Source: a bacterium 1XD21-70 (GTDB lineage Bacteria; Bacillota; Clostridia; Lachnospirales; Lachnospiraceae). Taken from it: 64,000 bases of DNA. The stretch spans positions 59,111 through 123,110 of the forward strand of contig RAYB01000010.1 in the NCBI GenBank assembly GCA_003669055.1, written 5' to 3'. The position numbers were made by a program, and so were the translations under genes. Positions 27,466 through 35,934 of this stretch are shown here, in pieces; position 1 is the first letter of the stretch, and every line of letters begins with the position of its first letter. Under the pieces are notes generated by a model. The model did not search any database. It had not been told where the DNA came from and saw only the letters and a program-made list of their open reading frames with translations.

Positions 27466-27822
27466 ATGGCAAGAATTAAAGGCGGTATGAATGCAAAGAA
27501 GAAACATAACAGGGTCCTTAAGCTGGCAAAAGGCTACAGGGGCGCCCGTTCCAAACAGTATAGAATCGCAAAGCAGTCCGTGATGAGGGCATTGACCAGT
27601 TCCTATGCAGGGCGGAAGGAGAGGAAGAGGCAGTTCCGCCAGCTGTGGATTGCCCGTATCAATGCGGCAGCCAGGATCAACGGCTTGTCCTACAGCAAAT
27701 TTATGTATGGGCTGAAGTTAGCAGGCGTGGAGATGAACCGCAAGGTATTGTCCGATATGGCAATCAATGATGCGGAGGGTTTTGCAAAACTGGCTGAACT
27801 GGCGAAGAGCAAAGTGGCATAA
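27466..27822 (+). CDS. rplT: 50S ribosomal protein L20
   Basis: L20 is needed for early assembly of the 50S subunit and, in Firmicutes, represses its own operon through the leader RNA. The 118-residue product starts [20 protein letters not shown] and has [33 protein letters not shown] precedes the ATG. A hairpin just downstream may limit read-through into the ABC-F gene. Confidence 0.97.
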   Translation: MARIKGGMNAKKKHNRVLKLAKGYRGARSKQYRIAKQSVMRALTSSYAGRKERKRQFRQLWIARINAAARINGLSYSKFMYGLKLAGVEMNRKVLSDMAINDAEGFAKLAELAKSKVA

Positions 27823-27837
27823 GTGTATGGATGGTGG

Positions 27838-27857
27838 GCGCTGCCGTGAGGCAGCGC
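27838..27857 (+). terminator. Weak terminator or attenuator after rplT
   Basis: A perfect 8-bp stem (27838-27845 with 27850-27857) with a GTGA loop is followed by TTCATTT, a poor T-run. Partial read-through into the ABC-F gene is likely. Confidence 0.5.
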
Positions 27858-27875
27858 TTCATTTATGGAGGGACT

Positions 27876-29798
27876 ATGCTATATCAGATCACGGACGGGA
27901 CGGTGTCCCTGGGCGGGCATACGGTTTTGTCCCATCTGGATTTTTGGATAAAGGGAACGGAAAAGATTGCTGTTGTGGGGCGCAACGGGGCAGGGAAGAC
28001 GACCTTGCTGCGTTTGATTGCCGGGGAATTGCAGCCGGACCGCGACGACCGGAGGAAGGGGCCTGCCGTCAGGACATCCCGCCGCCTGTCCATAGGGATG
28101 CTGAGCCAGCAGGCATTTGCGGATACTGGCATAACCGTGGAGGAAGAACTGCAAAAGGCGGTTCCTCCAAAGGATATCTTTGAGCGCAGCCGCTTTGATT
28201 ATGAGCGTGAATACGATATCCTTTTTACGGGCTTTGGCTTTACCCGGGAAGACAAGAAAAAAAGGATCGGGCAGTTCTCGGGAGGGGAGCAGACCCGGAT
28301 TGCCCTGATCCGCCTGCTCTTGCAGAGGCCGGACATTTTACTGCTGGACGAACCCACGAACCACCTGGATACCAAAGCAACCGAGTGGCTGGAAGGGTAT
28401 CTTAGCCGATACAAAAAGGCAGTGGTAATGGTATCCCACGACCGTTTTTTCCTGGACCAGGTGGCGGAGGAGGTCTGGGAACTGGAGGGGAAAAGGGCGG
28501 TCCGCTACCCGGGGAATTATACCTGGTACCGGCAGGAGAAGGCGAAACGGGCTGCATTGGCCAGGAAGGCCTGGGAACACCAGCGGCAGGAGGCGCAGCG
28601 CCTGGAGAAGGTAATTGAGAGGTTCAAGCATAAGCCGACGAAAGCATCCTTTGCCCGGGCAAAGAAAAAACAGCTGGAAAGGATGGAAACGCCGCCGCTG
28701 CCCCCCAAAGACCATGCCCGCCTGTTTGCGGGGGCGATAGATCCCCTGGTTATGGGGGGACGGATGGTGCTGGAGGCAGAGCATGTAAAGATCGGCTATG
28801 GGAAAACGCTTCTGGAACTGTCGTTTCGGATCCGCCGCGGCCAGAAAATTGGCCTTTTAGGAGAAAACGGCGTGGGGAAGAGCACGTTTTTGAAGACAGT
28901 GGCAGGGCTTTTGCCGGTGTTAGGCGGGAAGCTGGCATTGGGCCGCAATGTGACGGTTGGGTATTTTGACCAGCATTCGGCACAGATCCAGTCCCAAAAG
29001 AGCGTGCTGGAGCATTTTTTGGATTGCTTCCCGGCGCTGCCTGAGAAGGAGGCGCGTTCCATCCTGGGGGCGTACCTGTTTGGGGGGAAGGAGGCGGCGC
29101 GGCGGGTCAGCGACCTGTCCGGCGGGGAAAAGGCGCGCCTGGTGCTGGCGGAACTGTTACAGGCCCGGCCGAATTTCCTGGTTCTTGACGAGCCGACCAA
29201 CCACATGGATATCCCGGCAAAGGAGACACTGGAATCAGCGTTTCGCGCTTACACAGGGACAATCCTGTTTGTGTCCCACGACCGTTATTTTATCCGGCAG
29301 GTGGCGGAGTCAGTGCTGATCTTTGAGGACGGGCAGGCATTTTACTATCCTTTCGGGTATGGGCATTACCTAAAACGGCGGCAGGCAGCGAAAGAGGGCG
29401 GGCCGGCGGCACAGGTACAGGCGGAGGATGAGGCGCTGATTGCGTCGCTGCGGGCAGTCCCCAGGGCAGAACGGCACCGTGTGCGGGAGATTTCCACCAA
29501 GGAAGCCTATGAGGACTGGCGCCTGCGCCCGGTGCGGGAGCAGATGGAGGAGGCCGCGGAGCGCTATGGGAGGAAGCAGGGGGAGGCGGCGGAGGCATGG
29601 AAGCGGTGGAAGGAGAGTAGCAGGTTCTGGGAACTGGCGGCCGGTGGGGAAGCGGGGCTGCCGGAGCCGGAAAAAGGGCATGTCTGCCTGGAAAAGGAAA
29701 CCCAGGAGGCCTGGGAAGCATGGCATGAGTGCTGCATGCAGTGGCTGGACGCCTGGGAAGAGGCTTTGGAGGATCCTTTGGAGAGAAAAAACAGTTGA
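27876..29798 (+). CDS. ABC-F family ATPase (ribosome-associated)
   Basis: This 640-residue protein has two ABC ATPase domains and no membrane segment. Domain 1 has Walker A GRNGAGKTTL, signature FSGGEQTR and Walker B LLLDEPTNHLD. Domain 2 has GENGVGKSTF, LSGGEKARL and LVLDEPTNHMD. The Lys/Arg-rich linker between them (about 230-290) is the part that reaches the tRNA or peptidyl transferase site in ABC-F factors. A charged C-terminal extension rich in Glu and Trp follows. Members act as translation factors or protect ribosomes from antibiotics; which applies here cannot be decided. The start is ATG 27876 behind GGAGG. Confidence 0.92.
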   Translation: MLYQITDGTVSLGGHTVLSHLDFWIKGTEKIAVVGRNGAGKTTLLRLIAGELQPDRDDRRKGPAVRTSRRLSIGMLSQQAFADTGITVEEELQKAVPPKDIFERSRFDYEREYDILFTGFGFTREDKKKRIGQFSGGEQTRIALIRLLLQRPDILLLDEPTNHLDTKATEWLEGYLSRYKKAVVMVSHDRFFLDQVAEEVWELEGKRAVRYPGNYTWYRQEKAKRAALARKAWEHQRQEAQRLEKVIERFKHKPTKASFARAKKKQLERMETPPLPPKDHARLFAGAIDPLVMGGRMVLEAEHVKIGYGKTLLELSFRIRRGQKIGLLGENGVGKSTFLKTVAGLLPVLGGKLALGRNVTVGYFDQHSAQIQSQKSVLEHFLDCFPALPEKEARSILGAYLFGGKEAARRVSDLSGGEKARLVLAELLQARPNFLVLDEPTNHMDIPAKETLESAFRAYTGTILFVSHDRYFIRQVAESVLIFEDGQAFYYPFGYGHYLKRRQAAKEGGPAAQVQAEDEALIASLRAVPRAERHRVREISTKEAYEDWRLRPVREQMEEAAERYGRKQGEAAEAWKRWKESSRFWELAAGGEAGLPEPEKGHVCLEKETQEAWEAWHECCMQWLDAWEEALEDPLERKNS

Positions 29799-29823
29799 AA
29801 ATTAAGTGCCCATGTGGTATTAT
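29795..29823 (+). promoter_or_regulatory. Promoter of the peptide transport operon
   Basis: TTGAAA (29795-29800), 17 bp and TATTAT (29818-29823) overlap the end of the ABC-F gene. A terminator lies only about 45 bp downstream, before the first transport gene. Confidence 0.6.
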
Positions 29824-29867
29824 TTGAACATTAAGGCAAAGTTCCGACATACATGCGTACGCGCGAA

Positions 29868-29900
29868 GGTGCAACCCGGGGTGGAATTGCACCATTTTTT
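29868..29900 (+). terminator. Terminator in the leader of the peptide transport operon
   Basis: The 7-bp stem GGTGCAA (29868-29874) / TTGCACC (29887-29893) is followed by ATTTTTT. It may end the ABC-F transcript, attenuate the transport operon, or both. Confidence 0.75.
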
Positions 29901-29991
29901 GGTCTATAAGAAGGCGCAGCATAGGAGCGGTATCTGGGAAGGCGAAAGCTTTGCGGGCGGATGTGGCGGATAGGAAGAGGAGGATGGAATT

Positions 29992-31680
29992 ATGAAAAAA
30001 CAATTGAGTCTGGCTCTTGCCGCAGCGATGGCGCTGGGGCTGGTGCTGTCCGGCTGTGGCGGCGGAGGCGGCACAGCCGCAAACGGCGGAGAGGAAAACA
30101 CATCGGCTGCCGACGGAGGCGGCACGGAGACGGCGGCAGCCGGGGACTCCGTCTCCGGGGTGGATACAACAGGTTTCATGGTTGACGTGGTGAATGCAGA
30201 TATCCAGACAGCGGATGTGCAGAAGACGACGAAGGACTATACCATGCCGCAGAATATTTATGACCGCCTTTTGGACATTGAGGTGGATGATGCGGGGGTT
30301 TCCAAGATCGTCCCCAGCCTGGCGGAGGACTGGGAGATTTCCGGGGACGGGCTGGAGTATACCTTCCACCTGCGCCAGGGAGTGAAATTCCAAAACGGCA
30401 ACGATTTTACTGCTGAGGATGTAGTATATACGTTCCACCGCCTGCTGACGGTGGAGAATGGCGTTAACACAGAACTGTTAGACCAGGTGAAGGGTGCGTC
30501 AGAGCTGATTGAGGGGAGTGCCGATACGCTCGAGGGCGTGGAACTGGTGGATGACTATACCGTGAAGATTACCCTCAAGGAGCCTTTCGCAGCATTTCTT
30601 TCCTGCCTGACGGCACCGGGGCTGTCGATCTATGACAGTGAGGCCACGGAGGCTGCCGGTGACCAGTTCGGCATGGATCCGTCGGTTACCGTGGGCACAG
30701 GCCCCTTCCGGTTTGCCGGCTGGACATTCAACGACCAGCTGGTGTTAGTGAGGAATGAGGATTACTGGAAGGGTGCGCCGGAACTGCCGGGCGTGGTGAT
30801 CAAGGTGATCCCGGATACGGAGACCCAGACGATGATGTTTGAGAGCGGGGAACTGGATCTTTTGGACCTGGATTTCGTGACGGATGCAACAGACCGTTTC
30901 CTGGAAACCTATCCGGACCAGATTGTGCAGGGGCCAAGGGTAGGCATCACCTACTTTACGATGAATTTTAATATTGAGCCGTTCCAGGATGTGAAGGTCC
31001 GCCAGGCGATGCAGATGGCGATTGACCGCCAGGCGATCCTGGATGCTTTGTACGGCGGCCGCGGACAGGTAGAGCATGGCATCTATCCGTTTGGCTTGAT
31101 TGGCTTCCATGAGGGGCAGACCAAGATCAGCTATGACCCGGAGGGCGCGAAGGCGCTGCTGGCAGAGGCCGGCTATGGGGACGGCTTTACCATGGAACTG
31201 GCGGCGGATGCCTCGGCTTCGGACACGGTGACGATGGCGTTAGAGATTATCAAGGAGCAGCTGGCTGCCGTGGGCATCAATGCCGAGATTAAAAACTATG
31301 ACGAATCTACCTGGCTGGAGACCCGCAAAGCCGGTGAATTGGGATCCTTTATGTCAACGTGGACAGCAGATTTTAATGACCCGGAGAATTTCATTTATAC
31401 CTTCTTCGGCAATGAAGAGAAAACGAAGATCCGTTCCATCAACTACCCGGATACGGCAGTGATGGCCCGGGTGAGCGGGGCAAGGGGCATTGTCAACGAG
31501 GATGAGAGGCTGGCAGAGTACCAGGCACTGGAGGAGAAGCTGATCCATGAGGATGCCGCCTGGGTGCCGATGTATTCCCGGATGCATCTGTGGGCGGTGA
31601 GCAAGCGGGTGCAGGGCTTTAAGCCAGTGTGGAGCGGGGTCAGTGACCGGTCGTATTATGGGATTTCTCTGAGCGAGTAA
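29992..31680 (+). CDS. Oligo/dipeptide-binding lipoprotein, family 5
   Basis: This is the extracytoplasmic solute receptor of an ABC importer, 562 residues. The lipoprotein signal ends LVLSGCGGGGG, placing the acylated Cys near residue 20. A Gly/Ala/Thr-rich tether (about 21-55) follows. The SBP_bac_5 signature region reads YTFHLRQGVKFQNGNDFTAE, with VGTGPFRFAGW and VRQAMQMAIDRQAIL further on. It is followed by two permeases and two ATPases, the full dpp/opp set. Peptides are the likeliest substrate; family 5 proteins also bind nickel, heme or sugars. Confidence 0.92.
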   Translation: MKKQLSLALAAAMALGLVLSGCGGGGGTAANGGEENTSAADGGGTETAAAGDSVSGVDTTGFMVDVVNADIQTADVQKTTKDYTMPQNIYDRLLDIEVDDAGVSKIVPSLAEDWEISGDGLEYTFHLRQGVKFQNGNDFTAEDVVYTFHRLLTVENGVNTELLDQVKGASELIEGSADTLEGVELVDDYTVKITLKEPFAAFLSCLTAPGLSIYDSEATEAAGDQFGMDPSVTVGTGPFRFAGWTFNDQLVLVRNEDYWKGAPELPGVVIKVIPDTETQTMMFESGELDLLDLDFVTDATDRFLETYPDQIVQGPRVGITYFTMNFNIEPFQDVKVRQAMQMAIDRQAILDALYGGRGQVEHGIYPFGLIGFHEGQTKISYDPEGAKALLAEAGYGDGFTMELAADASASDTVTMALEIIKEQLAAVGINAEIKNYDESTWLETRKAGELGSFMSTWTADFNDPENFIYTFFGNEEKTKIRSINYPDTAVMARVSGARGIVNEDERLAEYQALEEKLIHEDAAWVPMYSRMHLWAVSKRVQGFKPVWSGVSDRSYYGISLSE

Positions 31681-31750
31681 GGGGATGCCTGGCTATACGC
31701 ATAACAAGCCGGGGTGTGACAGGTTTGTGACCATGCAGCCGTAAGGAATG

Positions 31751-31790
31751 AATGCCGCAGAATGGAGAAATCGATTTTGCGGCATTTTTT
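31751..31790 (+). terminator. Intra-operon terminator after the binding protein
   Basis: A 9-bp stem (31751-31759 with 31778-31786) is followed by a T-run to 31790. It is placed to lower permease expression relative to the binding protein. Confidence 0.75.
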
Positions 31791-31798
31791 CATAACAG

Positions 31799-31822
31799 CC
31801 TGCCCGGGGCGCCCCGGGCAGG
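31799..31822. repeat. Perfect 24-bp GC-rich palindrome
   Basis: The two 12-bp halves (31799-31810 and 31811-31822) are exact reverse complements with no loop. It lies between the operon-internal terminator and the permease start. It could be an mRNA stabiliser, a second terminator or a protein site. Confidence 0.7.
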
Positions 31823-31874
31823 GAAGGCTTTATCTTTTATTATGGATGGGGCTTGGCAGAAGGAGGGAGAGCAG

Positions 31875-32798
31875 GTGTTAAGCAGAGTACTAAAGCGAAT
31901 TGCCATATCGGTTCCGGTGCTGGTAGGGGTGGTGCTGGCCATCTTTATCATGCTGCGGATCGTGCCGGGGGATCCGGTCACCACGATGATGGGGGAACAC
32001 GTGAATCCGGCGGTGATTGAGAAGATCAGCCGTGAGATGGGTTTAGACCAGCCGTTAATCGTCCAGTTTTTCCGGTATGTGGCCAATGCCCTGCGGGGAG
32101 ATTTTGGCACTTCCTACCGGCTGAACCGGAATGTGACCCAGATTATCCTGGATGCATTCCCGAATACGGTAAAACTGTCGCTTTTAGCGGCGGCGGTGGC
32201 GTGGATAATCGGAATTGTGGCCGGGATTGTGGCGGCGATCCAGCAGAATAAGCTGTTGGACCGGCTGTTTATGGGGAGTGCCCTGCTGGGGGTTTCCATG
32301 CCGGTGTTTATGACAGCACTGGTGCTCCAATATGTGTTTGCCTTCAAGCTAAAATGGTTTCCGGTGTCGGGGTTTGATTCCCTGCGGGCGATGATCCTGC
32401 CGGCAATTGCATTGGGCTGGAATTCAGCCGGGAGCATTGCCCGGATGACCCGCTCCAACCTGGTGGAGGTCATGCAGAACGATTTTATCCGCACTGCCCG
32501 GGCGAAGGGGCTGCGGGAGCAGGGGGTGATTGTGGGGCATGCCTTAAAGAATGCCATGCTCCCGGTGGTTACCATGATGGCCTTGCAGCTTTCGAGCATG
32601 CTTTCGGGAGCGGTATTGACGGAGAGCGTGTTTGGCGTGCCGGGGATCGGGCGCCTGGCGGTCAACGGCATTGAGACGCGGGACATGCCGCTTCTGCAAG
32701 GCACGGTGGTGTTTACTACAATTTTGATTATCCTGGGCAACCTGGTTGCCGATCTGCTTTACAATGTGCTGGATCCCAGGATACGGGAGGACGGATAG
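31875..32798 (+). CDS. dppB: Peptide ABC transporter permease, DppB type
   Basis: This inner-membrane permease of 307 residues has about six helices. The N-terminus reads LSRVLKRIAISVPVLVGVVL, then FIMLRIVPGDPVT, typical of DppB. The C-terminus has VFGVPGIGRLAVNGIETRDM, the family signature, and LRGDFGTSYRLN is also diagnostic. I start at GTG 31875, because AGGAGGGAG (31861-31869) precedes it. The longer frame upstream lacks support and crosses the palindrome. The stop is one base before the dppC start. Confidence 0.93.
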   Translation: MLSRVLKRIAISVPVLVGVVLAIFIMLRIVPGDPVTTMMGEHVNPAVIEKISREMGLDQPLIVQFFRYVANALRGDFGTSYRLNRNVTQIILDAFPNTVKLSLLAAAVAWIIGIVAGIVAAIQQNKLLDRLFMGSALLGVSMPVFMTALVLQYVFAFKLKWFPVSGFDSLRAMILPAIALGWNSAGSIARMTRSNLVEVMQNDFIRTARAKGLREQGVIVGHALKNAMLPVVTMMALQLSSMLSGAVLTESVFGVPGIGRLAVNGIETRDMPLLQGTVVFTTILIILGNLVADLLYNVLDPRIREDG

Positions 32799-32799
32799 G

Positions 32800-33729
32800 A
32801 TGAAGGATGAGAGACAGGAAGAGATGATGGCTGCGGCAGGCACGGCGCCGAAGCCGGACATAGCAGAGGCACAGCTGGGCGAGGCGGATACCTGGATGGA
32901 TAAGCTGCGTACCCTGGTGCGCCAGAATAAGATGGCGGCCGCCTCGGCAGTGGTGATTGTGCTGATGATCCTGGTGGCGGTGTTTGCACCGTGGGTGGCT
33001 CCCTATGACCACCTGGCCCAGAGCCTGACGGACCGGCTGCAGGACCCAAGCGCTGCACATTGGCTGGGGACGGATGAACTGGGAAGGGACGTCTATAGCA
33101 GGATTATTTTCGGGGCACGGATTTCCCTGACCATCGGGCTTGTCCCGACCTTGATTTCGATGGCCATCGGCACGGTCCTGGGGCTGTGTGCCGGATTTTA
33201 TGGCGGGAAGACGGATTTTATTATCATGCGCCTGGCGGATGTGATGCTGGCTTTCCCTTCCCTTCTGCTGGCGATGGTGGTGATGTATACCATGGGCGGC
33301 GGGCTGATTAATATTTTTATCGCCTTAAGCCTGGTGAACTGGGCGGGCACGGCGCGGATTGTGCGTTCGCATACATTGTCCTTGAAGGAGAAGGAGTTTG
33401 TGGAGGCGGCGCGTTCGATCGGGGTAAAGAAATGGACGATCATGTTCCGCCATATCCTGCCCAACTGCCTGCCGTCTTTGATTGTATTGTTTACCTTGAA
33501 TATCCCGTCAGCAATCCTGTCGGAGGCATCCCTGAGTTTTCTGGGGATCGGGGCGCAGCCGCCCTCGGCAAGCTGGGGGCTGATGGTGGTGCGGGGCAAG
33601 AAGTACTTATTCTCAGAGCCATGGCTTTCGATTGCACCGAGCGTGGCAATCATGATTGTGGTGCTGGCATTTAATTTCCTGGGAGACGGCCTGCGGGATG
33701 TGCTGGATCCGTATCTGAAGGAGCAGTAG
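32800..33729 (+). CDS. dppC: Peptide ABC transporter permease, DppC type
   Basis: This is the second permease of the importer, 309 residues. A charged N-terminal tail of about 45 residues precedes the first helix. HWLGTDELGRDVYSRIIFGA is the classic DppC block. LSFLGIGAQPPSASWGLMV and LNFLGDGLRDVLDPYL-like C-terminal sequence complete it. ATG 32800 has GGGAGG upstream and follows the dppB stop immediately, so the two permeases are probably made together and form the channel heterodimer. Confidence 0.93.
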   Translation: MKDERQEEMMAAAGTAPKPDIAEAQLGEADTWMDKLRTLVRQNKMAAASAVVIVLMILVAVFAPWVAPYDHLAQSLTDRLQDPSAAHWLGTDELGRDVYSRIIFGARISLTIGLVPTLISMAIGTVLGLCAGFYGGKTDFIIMRLADVMLAFPSLLLAMVVMYTMGGGLINIFIALSLVNWAGTARIVRSHTLSLKEKEFVEAARSIGVKKWTIMFRHILPNCLPSLIVLFTLNIPSAILSEASLSFLGIGAQPPSASWGLMVVRGKKYLFSEPWLSIAPSVAIMIVVLAFNFLGDGLRDVLDPYLKEQ

Positions 33730-33742
33730 GGGAGGAGAACCG

Positions 33743-34822
33743 ATGAGTGAAGCAATCGTATTGGATATCAGGAACCTGCGGTCTCATTTCTTTACGGCCA
33801 AGGGGGAGGTACCGGCTGTTGACGGGGTCAGCATCCAGGTGCCGCCGGGAAAGATCATCGGCATTGTGGGGGAGTCCGGCTGCGGGAAAAGCATGACGGC
33901 AATGTCAGTGATGGGGCTTTTGCGCTACCCCGGGCGGGTGGTAGGCGGGAGCATCCTCTTAGACGGGCGGGATATCACCCATCTGACCAAGAAGGAACTT
34001 TCGCAGGTGCGCGGAAATGAGGTCTCGATGATTTTCCAGGAGCCGATGACTTCCTTAAACCCGGTCTATCCGGTGGGCAAGCAGGTGCGGGAGGCGATTC
34101 TGCTGCATCAGAAGATGGGCAAGGATGAGGCGAAGGCGCGGGTGCTGGACATTTTTTGTGCAGTGGGGATCCCGGAGCCTGAAAAGCGGTATTACAGTTA
34201 TCCGCACCAGCTGTCCGGGGGGCTGCGCCAGCGGGTGATGATCGGCATGGCGATGGTATGCCGGCCCAAGGTGATGATCGCGGATGAGCCTACCACGGCG
34301 CTGGATGTAACCATTGAGGCACAGATCCTGCAGTTAATGAAAAAGCTGTGTGAGGAGCAGGGGACGTCCATCATCCTCATCACGCACAATATGGGCGTGG
34401 TGGCGGAGGTCTGTGATTATGTGTATGTGATGTATGCGGGCAAGGTGATGGAGCAGGCCGAGACCTTTGCCCTGTTTGAGAAGCCGAGCCACCCCTATAC
34501 CCAGGGGCTGCTAAAATCAATCCCGAAGCTGGATGAAAAGGCAGAGCGCCTTTATACCATTGACGGCGTGGTGCCGAACCTTCTGCACCTGCCGAAGGGC
34601 TGCAGCTTCTGCACCCGCTGTGACCAGGCGCAAAAGAGATGTTTTGTGGAACGGCCCTGCCTGTATGAGACGGCGGGGAGCCGGGAGGCTGCCGGCCAGG
34701 GAGCGGGCTGCCAGGGGCAGGCCAGCCAGGAGGTGGGGAGCCGGGAAGCGGGCTGTCTGGAGGCAGCCAGCCATGGGGTCAGATGCTTCCAATATGAAGG
34801 CGGAGGGAAGTTGGATGAGTAG
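33743..34822 (+). CDS. dppD: Peptide ABC transporter ATPase, DppD type
   Basis: This ATPase of 359 residues has Walker [12 protein letters not shown], signature [14 protein letters not shown], Walker [13 protein letters not shown] and the switch His in LITHNMGV. The C-terminal oligopeptide/dipeptide domain has [13 protein letters not shown]. After CLYETAG there is an unusual tail (about 310-359) rich in Gly, Ala, Gln, Ser and Cys, built from short repeats of a SREA-like unit, which ordinary DppD proteins lack. It overlaps the dppF start by eight bases. GGGGAGGAG precedes its ATG. Confidence 0.93.
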   Translation: MSEAIVLDIRNLRSHFFTAKGEVPAVDGVSIQVPPGKIIGIVGESGCGKSMTAMSVMGLLRYPGRVVGGSILLDGRDITHLTKKELSQVRGNEVSMIFQEPMTSLNPVYPVGKQVREAILLHQKMGKDEAKARVLDIFCAVGIPEPEKRYYSYPHQLSGGLRQRVMIGMAMVCRPKVMIADEPTTALDVTIEAQILQLMKKLCEEQGTSIILITHNMGVVAEVCDYVYVMYAGKVMEQAETFALFEKPSHPYTQGLLKSIPKLDEKAERLYTIDGVVPNLLHLPKGCSFCTRCDQAQKRCFVERPCLYETAGSREAAGQGAGCQGQASQEVGSREAGCLEAASHGVRCFQYEGGGKLDE

Positions 34823-35867
34823 CAGGAGCAGGGAGGAAGACATGGAGAGGCAGAGGGAAGGCGGGGCTTTTTCGGAGAACGGGATTCTCCCAAAGCCGGA
34901 CGGTAAAAAGGTCTTGCTGGAAGCCAGGCAGCTGGTAAAGGAATTTCCGGCAGGCGGCACCAGGAAAAAACCGCAGGTGGTACATGCAGTGACGGATGTC
35001 AGCCTGAAGATATACGAAGGGGAGACGCTGGCGCTGGTGGGGGAATCCGGCTGTGGGAAAAGCACATTAGGGCGGGTGCTGATCCGGCTGCTGGAACCGA
35101 CTTCCGGCGGGATCTTATATCAGGGGCAGGAAATCGTGGGCATGAAGGAGGCAGAATTTGCAGGCCTGCGCAGGGAGATGCAGATTATCTTCCAGGATCC
35201 GTATGCCTCCTTAAACCCGCGGATGAGCGTGGGGGAGATCATCGGCGAGCCGCTTCTGACATACGGCATGAAGGACCGAAAGGAGCGGGAGGCACGGGTG
35301 CGGGAACTGATGCAGGAGGTGGGCATTGCCCAGGAGTTCTACAACCGTTACCCCCATCAGTTTTCCGGCGGGCAGCGGCAGCGGATCGGCATCGCGCGGG
35401 CGATTGCACTGAACCCGAGGCTGATTATCTGTGACGAGCCGGTGTCAGCCCTGGACGTATCGATCCAGTCCCAGGTACTCAACCTTCTGAAAGATCTGCA
35501 GGAGAGGTACGGCCTGACTTATCTGTTTATCTCACATGATTTGAGCGTGGTCAAATTCATTGCAGACCGGGTGTGCGTGATGTTTTTGGGGAGTGTGTGT
35601 GAGATCGGGGATACGGATGAACTGTATGGGAAGCCGCTGCACCCATACACCCGTTTCCTGCTCAATGCGATCCCCAAGGCAGACCCGCGCCTGCGCAGCA
35701 AGGAGAAGGAACTGCTTTCCGGGGAGATCCCCTCACCGGTGAACCCGCCGCCAGGCTGCCGTTTCCATACACGGTGTCCGTATGTGAAGGACATCTGCCG
35801 CAAAGAGGTGCCGGAGTGCCATAAGGTGGGCAAGCGGCGGGTGTTCTGCCATTTCCCGCTGGGGTGA
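34815..35867 (+). CDS. dppF: Peptide ABC transporter ATPase, DppF type
   Basis: This is the second ATPase of the importer, 350 residues. Walker A is [11 protein letters not shown], the signature FSGGQRQRIGIARA, Walker B LIICDEPVSALD and the switch His LFISHDLSVV. The C-terminal Cys-rich block FHTRCPYVKDICRKEVPEC is typical of DppF/OppF and may bind an iron-sulfur cluster. ATG 34815 overlaps dppD. About 40 residues of charged N-terminal extension precede the usual start of the domain. Confidence 0.93.
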   Translation: MSSRSREEDMERQREGGAFSENGILPKPDGKKVLLEARQLVKEFPAGGTRKKPQVVHAVTDVSLKIYEGETLALVGESGCGKSTLGRVLIRLLEPTSGGILYQGQEIVGMKEAEFAGLRREMQIIFQDPYASLNPRMSVGEIIGEPLLTYGMKDRKEREARVRELMQEVGIAQEFYNRYPHQFSGGQRQRIGIARAIALNPRLIICDEPVSALDVSIQSQVLNLLKDLQERYGLTYLFISHDLSVVKFIADRVCVMFLGSVCEIGDTDELYGKPLHPYTRFLLNAIPKADPRLRSKEKELLSGEIPSPVNPPPGCRFHTRCPYVKDICRKEVPECHKVGKRRVFCHFPLG

Positions 35868-35934
35868 GAGGAAGCGGCAGTACGGCATGAGGAGGCCGCA
35901 ATGACGGGCATAAGGACGAAGGAGAACCTGTGAA

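Noticed and set aside
29290..30438. Open frame of 382 codons on the minus strand
   Set aside because: It spans the end of the ABC-F gene, a terminator and the start of the binding protein, is Pro/His/Arg-rich and has no domain; it is an antisense shadow.
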